Source: Chloroflexota bacterium
GTDB taxonomy: Bacteria; Chloroflexota; Limnocylindria; QHBO01
Direction of reading: 5' to 3'
Assembly: GCA_005880165.1 (NCBI GenBank)
Contig: VBJP01000015.1
Span: forward strand, 1-11,529
Length of the DNA: 11,529 nucleotides
Shown here: piece by piece, positions 6,678-11,529 of the stretch
How the letters are laid out: every line of letters starts with the position of its first letter
How positions within the stretch are numbered: position 1 is the stretch's first letter
Translations under genes and position numbers: made by a program
The notes under the pieces: generated by a model
Told to the model about the DNA's origin: nothing
What the model saw: the letters and a program-made list of their open reading frames with translations, nothing else
Databases searched by the model: none

Positions 6678-7748
6678 ATGACTGGTGATCTCGCCTCGCT
6701 GTCCCACGCCCCGACGCGCCCTGGCTCGGCGTCCGCCGAGGCGCCCGCCATCGAAGCGATTGACCTGGTGCGCATCTACCACACCCACGTGGGCGTGATT
6801 CGGCGACGGCCCCTCGACGTGGAGGCGGTGCGCGGCGTGACCTTCGACGTCCGTCCCGGTGAGCTCTTTGGCCTGCTCGGCCCGAACGGCGCCGGCAAGA
6901 CGACCACCATCAAGATGCTCATCACGCTGCTGCTACCGACCTCCGGCTCGGCACGGGTAATGGGTTTCGATGTCGTGCGCGAGACCACCGAGGTGCGGCG
7001 GCGCATCGGCTACGTCTTCGGCGGCGACCGCGGCCTCTACGATCGGGTCAGCGGCCTCGACAACCTGCGCTATTTCGCCGAGCTGTACGGCGTCGACCCC
7101 CGCCAGCGCGATCGTCGGATCGCAGCGCTCCTGGAGCTCGTGGGGCTGACGGGCCGCGAAAAGGAGAAGGTCGAGGGTTACTCGCGGGGAATGCGACAAC
7201 GCCTGCACATCGCGCGCGGCCTGCTGCACGATCCCGAGGTGATCTTCATGGACGAGCCATCTATTGGCCTCGACCCGATCGGTGCTCGCGAGCTGCGGCA
7301 GACCGTCAGGAGCCTGGTCGACGCCGGGAAGACCGTGCTGCTGACAACCCACTACATGTTCGAGGCCGATGCGTTATGCGACCGGATCGCGGTCATCAAC
7401 GATGGCCACATCGTGGCGAGTGGCACGGGCTCCGACCTGAAGTCGGCCGTGCTCAACCGGACCATCGTCGAGATCGAGACCTTCGGCGTGGCGCCGGAGG
7501 CGATCGATCGCCTGCGGCGCGACCCGGAGGTGATCGCGGTCAACACCGAGGAGCGCGACCAGAGCCAGATCCTGCTGATCCAGAGCGAGCGAGGGCCCGA
7601 GATCACGCAGCGTCTCCTCGGCTCGCTCGGCGACACACGCGTCGGAAAGGTCGTTGCTCGTGAGCCGACCCTGGAGGACGCCTACGTGCACCTCATCGCC
7701 AGCACGAGCAGCACCGACGGCGCGGATCGCGCCGCGGCCCTCGGATGA
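6678..7748 (+). CDS. ABC-2 type exporter, ATP-binding protein (daunorubicin-resistance DrrA-like)
   Basis: This is the cytoplasmic ATPase of an exporter whose membrane part is encoded by the next two genes; DrrA-like systems export drugs, lipids or polysaccharides. In the 356-residue protein counted from ATG 6678, Walker A GPNGAGKTT lies at 68-76, the Q-loop region is replaced by GYVFGGDRGLYDRVSG, the signature is YSRGMRQRL from 168, Walker B is VIFMDEPSIGLDP with Asp192-Glu193, and the H-loop is TTHYM with His225. The signature has SRG instead of SGG, a common variant in ABC-2 ATPases. The last 80-100 residues form the C-terminal domain typical of DrrA-like proteins, ending EPTLEDAYVHL. An ATG at 6666 would add four residues but falls inside the apparent -10. 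The downstream permease starts 7 nt after the stop. The exported substrate is unknown. Confidence 0.93.
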   Translation: MTGDLASLSHAPTRPGSASAEAPAIEAIDLVRIYHTHVGVIRRRPLDVEAVRGVTFDVRPGELFGLLGPNGAGKTTTIKMLITLLLPTSGSARVMGFDVVRETTEVRRRIGYVFGGDRGLYDRVSGLDNLRYFAELYGVDPRQRDRRIAALLELVGLTGREKEKVEGYSRGMRQRLHIARGLLHDPEVIFMDEPSIGLDPIGARELRQTVRSLVDAGKTVLLTTHYMFEADALCDRIAVINDGHIVASGTGSDLKSAVLNRTIVEIETFGVAPEAIDRLRRDPEVIAVNTEERDQSQILLIQSERGPEITQRLLGSLGDTRVGKVVAREPTLEDAYVHLIASTSSTDGADRAAALG

Positions 7749-7755
7749 GGACGCC

Positions 7756-8544
7756 ATGAGCGCTGGCCGAACCCTTCGCCTCATCGGATACGTGACCTGG
7801 TTCAACGTGCGGATGCTGCTCGTTAGCGAGTTCTTCGTGCTCCTGACCTTCATCTCGCCGCTGATCTTTGCCACGCTCGCCTTCTTCCTGTTCCGGCTTG
7901 GCCACGGCGGCAGCGGCCAGACGCTCCTGTACGCCGCGCTCGGGAGCGGCATGATGGGTGTCTGGAGCACCACGCTCTTCGGATGTGGTGGAGCCATCGC
8001 CTGGCAGCGCTGGGAAGGAACGCTCGAGCTGCTCGTCAACGCGCCCACTCGATATGACTTCATCCTCGCGGGCCAGACATTCGGGGCGGTCATCTTTGGC
8101 TTCTACGGGATCGTGACGACCATCGTGTGGGGCATGGTCCTGTTCGGCATGCCGCTGCAGGCGACCTTCCCGCTCGTCCTGCCGCTGAGCCTGTTCGCGG
8201 CGGTCATCTCGCTCGGGGCATTGGGCATGCTGATCGCGACACTGTTCGTGCTCTATCGGCACGCCAACGCCCTGGGCAACCTCCTCGAGTACCCGATCTG
8301 GCTGGTCGCGGGCCTCCTGGTGCCTCTCACCAGGTTGCCGGACTGGATCCAGCCCGTCAGCTGGGTGCTCGCGCCCACCTGGGGCATGGAGGCGATCCGA
8401 GGCGCCACCCTGGGGGACGCGCCACCCTGGCTGGCAATCGGGATGTGCGTCGTGCTCGCAGGTGCCTACTACGTGCTCGCCCGCGTGGTCCTGGTCTACG
8501 TCCTCGACAAGGCGCGCCGTGACGCTAGCCTCGCTCTGCGATGA
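7756..8544 (+). CDS. ABC-2 type exporter permease, first subunit
   Basis: The 262-residue integral membrane protein shows about six hydrophobic helices (for example FFVLLTFISPLIFATLAFFL near 24-43 and LFAAVISLGALGMLIATLFV near 145-165). Between the second and third helices is RWEGTLELLVNAPTRYDF, the cytoplasmic coupling segment usual in ABC-2 permeases (RxxGTLE). The start is ATG 7756, preceded at 5 nt by GAGG that overlaps the stop region of the ATPase gene; longer in-frame starts would run through the ATPase reading frame and lack any domain content. The close spacing on both sides makes an operon certain in practice. It probably pairs with the next permease as a heterodimer around the ATPase dimer (inference). 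No signal for a specific substrate. Confidence 0.92.
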   Translation: MSAGRTLRLIGYVTWFNVRMLLVSEFFVLLTFISPLIFATLAFFLFRLGHGGSGQTLLYAALGSGMMGVWSTTLFGCGGAIAWQRWEGTLELLVNAPTRYDFILAGQTFGAVIFGFYGIVTTIVWGMVLFGMPLQATFPLVLPLSLFAAVISLGALGMLIATLFVLYRHANALGNLLEYPIWLVAGLLVPLTRLPDWIQPVSWVLAPTWGMEAIRGATLGDAPPWLAIGMCVVLAGAYYVLARVVLVYVLDKARRDASLALR

Positions 8545-8548
8545 GCCG

Positions 8549-9358
8549 ATGACCACTACCGCGGCCCACCTCTCCCTCCCGCCGGTCACGGCCGATCCCG
8601 GATCGCTGCGCGCCGCCTGGCGCATCTTCTGGCGCGGCGGCCTGATGAGCTACGGCATGCTCTTCAACTGGGCGCGGCCGTCGATCTACTTTCCCACCCT
8701 GATCGGCGGGCCGACCTTCCAGCTCCTCTTCTTCGCGGCACTCGGGTCCTATGCCGCGGGCCGCTCGCCGGCCTATTTCGCGTTGGGCAACGCCGTGCAG
8801 GTCAGCGCGCTGGCGGGCATCTTCGGGATGACCATGGCGATCGCCAACGAGCGCTGGTTCAGCACGCTGCCCGCCATCCTGGCCACGCCAGCCAACCGCA
8901 TCGCGCTCTTCGCGGGCCGCTTCCTGCCCTTCATCGCCAATGGCCTGTTCGTCTCGCTGTACGCCATCGCCTTCGGCGTCATCTTCCTGGGCGTCCGTTT
9001 CGAGGCATCAACCCTCGGGGTTGCCGGCCTCGCGCTGCTGGTCACCGTCTTCTCCTGCACCGCGATCGGCGCCCTGCAGGGCGCCATCTCGCTGCGGCTG
9101 CGCGACGGCCTCTTCGGCGCGAACCTGCTGATGCTCACCTTTCTCCTCTTCTGCGGCGTCAACATCCCGGTCGCCAGCCTTCCCGCCTGGATGCAGGTGA
9201 TCAGCAACCTGCTGCCGTTCACCCACGGCCTCGCGCAGGTCGGCGGGCTGATCAGCCTCGAGGCCGTCATTGGCGTCGCGTACGCGGTCGCCGCCTTCGC
9301 GCTGTTCAGCTACCTGGAACGCAGCGCGCGCGCCAACGCCACGCTCGACGTGCGCTAG
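8549..9358 (+). CDS. ABC-2 type exporter permease, second subunit
   Basis: The 269-residue membrane protein starts at ATG 8549, 4 nt after the previous stop. An Ala/Pro-rich cytoplasmic N-terminus (about 1-25) precedes WRIFWRGGLMSYGMLFNW, and about six hydrophobic helices follow, including LLFFAALGSYAAG and LLMLTFLLFCGVNIPVASLP. The cytoplasmic segment NERWFSTLPAILATPANR is the counterpart of the coupling segment in the first permease, but it is diverged from it. The two permeases are clearly related in layout yet not recent duplicates. Initiation has no strong ribosome site, so coupling to upstream translation is likely. Last gene of the exporter operon; no clear rho-independent terminator follows directly. 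Confidence 0.92.
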   Translation: MTTTAAHLSLPPVTADPGSLRAAWRIFWRGGLMSYGMLFNWARPSIYFPTLIGGPTFQLLFFAALGSYAAGRSPAYFALGNAVQVSALAGIFGMTMAIANERWFSTLPAILATPANRIALFAGRFLPFIANGLFVSLYAIAFGVIFLGVRFEASTLGVAGLALLVTVFSCTAIGALQGAISLRLRDGLFGANLLMLTFLLFCGVNIPVASLPAWMQVISNLLPFTHGLAQVGGLISLEAVIGVAYAVAAFALFSYLERSARANATLDVR

Positions 9359-9406
9359 CCATCGGCTCGCCGCCGGAGGTACTCGAAAGCCATCGGCGGA
9401 GGTCGT

Positions 9407-9420
9407 GTGCGCCGGCGCAC
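9407..9420. terminator. GC palindrome GTGCGCCGGCGCAC after the exporter operon
   Basis: A perfect 14-bp palindrome lies 49 nt after the last permease stop. As RNA it could form a 5-bp stem with a CCGG loop, but only CTTTC and no real U-run follows. It may be a weak terminator, an operator, or chance. Confidence 0.3.
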
Positions 9421-9459
9421 CTTTCGGGACGGGTTTCTCAGGTCGCTCGGGGCAGTCGC

Positions 9460-9474
9460 GTCCTACCGTAGGAC
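9460..9474. promoter_or_regulatory. Perfect inverted repeat GTCCTAC-C-GTAGGAC upstream of the secreted protein gene
   Basis: Two 7-bp arms match perfectly around a single central base, 54 nt before ATG 9529. The 7-1-7 form suits a dimeric transcription factor more than a hairpin, since the loop is too short for RNA. No known box is recognised, and its regulator is not in view. Confidence 0.4.
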
Positions 9475-9528
9475 CCCTGGAGGGTCGGGCTCCGGCGCTC
9501 CATCGGTTTGGCAGGAGGGCAGGGTCCA

Positions 9529-10734
9529 ATGCGCACCGCGATGGCGGGTGCTGCCCGCAAGGCCATGGGCGCGGCCGGCGGTTTGCTGTTTGTTGCCGGC
9601 GTGCTGGTGCCGGCGGGCCGTGTCGCCGCTGCAACGGGCGACGAGCTGTTCATCACCGAGTACGTCGAGGGGTCGGGAACCAACCAGGCGATCGAGATCT
9701 TCAACCCGACCGACACGCCCATGAGCCTCTCGGCGAGCGGCTTTCGGCTCGAGTTCTACGCTGATGGCAGCCCGTCGGTCACCGGCGGCGTCCTGCTGAT
9801 CGGCGTGATCCAGCCCGCGAGCACCTGGGTGGTCGTCCCCACCGACGCCAGCCCCGAGCTCCGCGCCCGGGCCAACCAGACCTTTGGCTTGAGTGCATTC
9901 TGGTTCGACGGCAACGACATGGTGGCGCTCACTCACAGCGGCAGCGCGATCGACATCATCGGGCAGATCGGCTTCGACCCCGGGGTCGAGTGGGGCACCG
10001 GACTCGCCAGCACCCGCGATAACACGCTCCGACGCAAGCCGGCCGTGACCGCCGGCGACGCGGACGGGACCGATCCCTTCGATCCGTCGGTCGAGTGGGA
10101 CGGCTTCCCGGTCGACACCTTCGACGGGCTCGGCAGCGTCGGCGAACCCCCGGTCGACGAGCCGGTCTCCCTCGCCTGTCCCAGCGAGCTGGCCACGACC
10201 CAGCCCGCGGACGTGGTGGGTTCGGTGAGCGCGTCGGATCCGGACGGGACGGTCGTCAGCCTGTCCGTCACCGCGGTCACGCCATCGGACCCGGACACGA
10301 TCGCGATCACGAACCTGGCTCCGGCATCCGGCGTCGGTGGCTCAGCGACGGCCAACCTGACGGTGAGCGGCATTACGCCCGCCGGTAGCTACGCGGTGAC
10401 CGTCACGGCCGCCAACGACGACGCCAGCCCGCAGACCGCGGACTGCAACGTGGCGGTGACGGTCGCGCCCTTCGTCTCTGCGTTCGACAAGCTGCGCGAC
10501 ATGGTCGACAGCCTGGTCGCCGGCGGAGGCGTCGACCCATCCAAGGCGTTCCTGCTCACCATTCGCCTCGACCGTGCCGCTTCGGACAACGCCGCCGGCC
10601 GGCATGACGCATTCCGAGCGCAGATGCAGGCGTTCGGCAACCAGGTGGCTGGGCTTGCGCCGCGCTGGATCACCCCAGCGGCCGCCGCCCAGCTCAGGGC
10701 ACAGGCCGCCGAGGTCTTGGCCGAAGCGGGCTGA
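9529..10734 (+). CDS. Secreted lamin-tail domain protein with Ig-like and C-terminal helical modules
   Basis: The 401-residue protein starts at ATG 9529, with GGAGGG about 9 nt upstream; a TTG at 9508 is less likely. Residues 1-35 form a signal peptide: Arg/Lys start, hydrophobic core GLLFVAGVLVPAG, cleavage after the VAAA run. Residues 38 to about 205 are a lamin-tail domain (ELFITEYVEGSGTNQAIEIF, then a sheet region and SVEWDGFPVDTFDGLG). Residues about 215-310 form an Ig/cadherin-like unit (SASDPDGTVVSLSVTAV) bounded by Cys217 and Cys306, perhaps a disulphide. The last 85 residues are helical (FDKLRDMVDSLV, AFRAQMQAFGNQVAGLA), a module I associate with actinobacterial and related surface proteins. 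No nuclease domain, LPXTG or membrane anchor is present, although lamin-tail domains often sit on secreted nucleases. Likely role is extracellular binding or surface attachment; unproven. Confidence 0.82.
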   Translation: MRTAMAGAARKAMGAAGGLLFVAGVLVPAGRVAAATGDELFITEYVEGSGTNQAIEIFNPTDTPMSLSASGFRLEFYADGSPSVTGGVLLIGVIQPASTWVVVPTDASPELRARANQTFGLSAFWFDGNDMVALTHSGSAIDIIGQIGFDPGVEWGTGLASTRDNTLRRKPAVTAGDADGTDPFDPSVEWDGFPVDTFDGLGSVGEPPVDEPVSLACPSELATTQPADVVGSVSASDPDGTVVSLSVTAVTPSDPDTIAITNLAPASGVGGSATANLTVSGITPAGSYAVTVTAANDDASPQTADCNVAVTVAPFVSAFDKLRDMVDSLVAGGGVDPSKAFLLTIRLDRAASDNAAGRHDAFRAQMQAFGNQVAGLAPRWITPAAAAQLRAQAAEVLAEAG

Positions 10735-10758
10735 CGCCGCCGTCAGTTCGCTTCTCTG

Positions 10759-10780
10759 AGGCGCCTGCGTTCAGGCGCCT
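10759..10780. terminator. Hairpin AGGCGCCTG-CGTT-CAGGCGCCT between convergent genes
   Basis: A perfect 9-bp stem with a 4-nt loop begins 25 nt after the secreted protein stop and overlaps the last codons and stop of the Fur gene on the other strand. Its place between two convergent genes suggests a bidirectional terminator. There is no U-run on either side, so it would be an atypical one. Confidence 0.6.
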
Positions 10781-11232
10781 GCGCGCAGTCGGTCGGCGCA
10801 GGCCGCGCAGCGACCCACGATGGTCATGTGCGACAGGTCTGGCTCGAAGCCGCCGACGCCTCGGAAGGCGGCCATGATGGCCTGCGCCTGAGCAGAGTCG
10901 ACCTCCCAGCGACCACCACAGCTGGCGCAGTACAGGTGGCCGTGCTCCGGCTCCTGCGCCACGTGGAACTCCTCGCGGCCGTCTGGGGCGTGGCCGTGTC
11001 GCACCAGGCCGAGCTCCTCCAGTACGTCGAGGGTGCGGTACACGGTGGACGGGATGGTGGTGGGATCCACGCTGCGGCAGCGCTCGATCAGCTCCGGGCC
11101 AGTCAGATGGCCGGAGGCCGAGGCTAGGACCTCCACGATCGTGCGGCGTTGCGGCGTCCAGCGCATGCCGCGTTCACGGAACCGCTCGGGCATGGACGCC
11201 CACGGCTCCTGGAGTGATGTGGGCCCGTTCAT
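10771..11232 (-). CDS. Fur-family metalloregulator, probably nickel-responsive (Nur-like)
   Basis: Fur proteins are dimeric DNA-binding repressors that sense a metal. In this 153-residue protein the winged-helix domain covers about 15-90 (TPQRRTIVEVL near 26-36, recognition helix TIPSTVYRTLDVLEELGLV near 59-77) and the dimer domain follows. Two Cys pairs, C102/C105 and C142/C145, should bind structural zinc. His42, His79-x-His81, His90, His97-x-His99 and His135 are available for sensing. Streptomyces Nur, as I recall it, binds nickel through His70, His72 and His126, and the spacings 79/81/135 are identical. The gene is divergent from a NiCoT permease with a palindrome between. ATG 11232 lies 9 nt after a TATACT -10 with no Shine-Dalgarno; ATG 11193 (AGGAG 12 nt upstream) is an alternative. 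Fur family is certain; nickel sensing is an inference, with zinc or iron as alternatives. Confidence 0.93.
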   Translation of the reverse strand: MNGPTSLQEPWASMPERFRERGMRWTPQRRTIVEVLASASGHLTGPELIERCRSVDPTTIPSTVYRTLDVLEELGLVRHGHAPDGREEFHVAQEPEHGHLYCASCGGRWEVDSAQAQAIMAAFRGVGGFEPDLSHMTIVGRCAACADRLRAGA

Positions 11233-11241
11233 TCGCCGTTC

Positions 11242-11247
11242 AGTATA
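11242..11247 (-). promoter_or_regulatory. Candidate -10 (TATACT) of the Fur-family gene
   Basis: TATACT on the minus strand matches the consensus at five of six positions and ends 9 nt before ATG 11232, so the message should be leaderless or nearly so. The -35 region falls inside the shared palindrome and is not a good match, as may be expected for an autoregulated gene. Confidence 0.55.
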
Positions 11248-11262
11248 GGAAGATGAGGCAAC

Positions 11263-11276
11263 TGCAACAGATTGCA
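11263..11276. promoter_or_regulatory. Candidate Nur-type operator TGCAA-CAGA-TTGCA
   Basis: An inverted repeat of two TGCAA/TTGCA arms with a 4-nt spacer lies midway between the divergent regulator and permease. The core GCAAC also occurs at 11258, 11264 and 11274, so a second overlapping site is possible. It resembles the Streptomyces Nur box as I remember it (two TTGCAA arms, N5 spacer), one base shorter. It overlaps the permease -35 and lies just upstream of the regulator -10, so a bound repressor could block both. Confidence 0.6.
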
Positions 11277-11300
11277 ACAGCGGAACAAGGCAGGTAGCAT
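11272..11300 (+). promoter_or_regulatory. Promoter of the nickel/cobalt permease (TTGCAA-N17-TAGCAT)
   Basis: TTGCAA at 11272-11277 and TAGCAT at 11295-11300 have the ideal 17-nt spacing. The GTG start is only 6 nt after the -10, so the mRNA would begin at or next to the start codon. The -35 lies within the candidate Nur operator. Confidence 0.6.
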
Positions 11301-11306
11301 CCGCCC

Positions 11307-11529
11307 GTGGAGGTCCCGCAGCTCGTCCTCTCCCTGGTTACGGCGACTGGTCACGCGCTGGACGGCGGCCCGGGGCCCCAAGCCGCCGGCCTTGGGCTGC
11401 TGCTGACCGCCCTCGTGCTCGGCGTCCGCCATGGCATCGACTGGGACCACATAGCCGCGATCACCGACATCACCAGCACGACCTCGGCGGCCGAGGCTGC
11501 CACCGAACACCACGAGCTCGATCATCTCG
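11307..11529 (+). CDS. Nickel/cobalt permease, NiCoT (HoxN/NixA) type (N-terminal part, cut by window end)
   Basis: NiCoT permeases carry Ni2+ or Co2+ across the inner membrane, for enzymes such as urease, hydrogenase or Ni-superoxide dismutase. From GTG 11307 there are 74 codons before the window ends; full proteins are usually some 300 residues or more. A hydrophobic segment (GLGLLLTALVLGV near 28-40) leads into RHGIDWDHIAAITDIT at 41-56. This contains the family signature HX4DH with His42, Asp47 and His48, the metal-selecting motif of this family. It is followed by a His/Glu-rich stretch (ATEHHELDH) that could be a metal-binding loop. No Shine-Dalgarno precedes the GTG, and a well-spaced promoter ends 6 nt upstream. 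The divergent Fur-family gene and shared operator suggest metal repression. Nickel is favoured over cobalt only through the Nur-like regulator. Confidence 0.85.
   Translation, partial: MEVPQLVLSLVTATGHALDGGPGPQAAGLGLLLTALVLGVRHGIDWDHIAAITDITSTTSAAEAATEHHELDHL

Noticed and set aside
4985..6775. A 596-codon open frame on the minus strand that seems to extend the PPOX flavoprotein upstream by over 400 residues.
   Set aside because: The extra part is antisense to the CorA gene, is dominated by residues typical of reversed GC-rich codons, and has no domain. A good Shine-Dalgarno marks ATG 5473 as the true start.
7654..7755. A 34-residue N-terminal extension of the first ABC permease.
   Set aside because: It would overlap the end of the ATPase gene out of frame and has no ribosome site, whereas ATG 7756 has GAGG at 5 nt.
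7693..8625. A 310-codon open frame on the minus strand across the first ABC permease.
   Set aside because: It is antisense to a clear membrane protein gene and gives a charged, His/Glu/Arg-rich sequence without any motif.
1..11529. Search by eye for CRISPR repeats, defence genes, transposases, integrases and tRNA genes.
   Set aside because: None were found. The only repeat family is the three protein-level propeller repeats at 788-1201, which are not conserved enough in DNA to be a nucleotide array.

Overview
The window is GC-rich, densely packed bacterial chromosome, with G/C-dominated third codon positions, 1- and 4-nt gene overlaps, and long meaningless open frames antisense to real genes. 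I see no transposase, integrase, tRNA, rRNA or CRISPR array. The gene set fits a high-GC free-living bacterium: a secreted lamin-tail protein, a lipoprotein, an ABC-2 drug-type exporter, a nickel/cobalt permease with a Fur-family regulator, and promoters placed for leaderless mRNAs. My best guess is a Chloroflexota lineage (Limnocylindria/Ellin6529-like) or an actinobacterium. That is inference and not proven by any single marker here.

Layout, left to right. (1) 1-689, minus strand: N-terminal half of a tryptophanase/tyrosine phenol-lyase family enzyme, cut by the window edge. (2) 788-3129, plus strand: a probable three-gene operon of a small three-repeat PLL/DUF346-type beta-propeller protein, a cyclopropane-fatty-acid synthase family methyltransferase, and an unrecognised acidic protein that overlaps the methyltransferase by GTGA. 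(3) 3136-3542, minus strand: a small lipoprotein gene broken by two apparent one-base insertions. (4) 3642-5473, minus strand: a split-barrel PPOX-type flavoprotein translationally coupled (TGATG) to a UbiA/MenA-type prenyltransferase whose N-terminus carries an extra soluble domain. (5) 5576-6619, plus strand: CorA magnesium channel. (6) 6678-9358, plus strand: an ABC-2 exporter operon, one ATPase and two permeases spaced 7 and 4 nt. (7) 9529-10734, plus strand: a secreted protein with lamin-tail, Ig-like and C-terminal helical modules. (8) 10771-11232, minus strand, and 11307-11529, plus strand: a Fur-family repressor divergent from a NiCoT nickel/cobalt permease, with a TGCAA-N4-TTGCA operator between them.

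The best-supported small system is the last pair. The Fur homolog has histidines at the spacing I recall for the nickel site of Streptomyces Nur, its neighbour has the NiCoT HX4DH signature, and the shared operator resembles a Nur box and covers the permease -35. The second pattern is genome-level: five genes (lyase, CorA, ABC ATPase, Fur, NiCoT) have a -10-like hexamer 6-10 nt upstream of the start codon and no convincing Shine-Dalgarno, while the propeller, PPOX and first-permease genes have good ones. This points to mixed leaderless and leadered translation.
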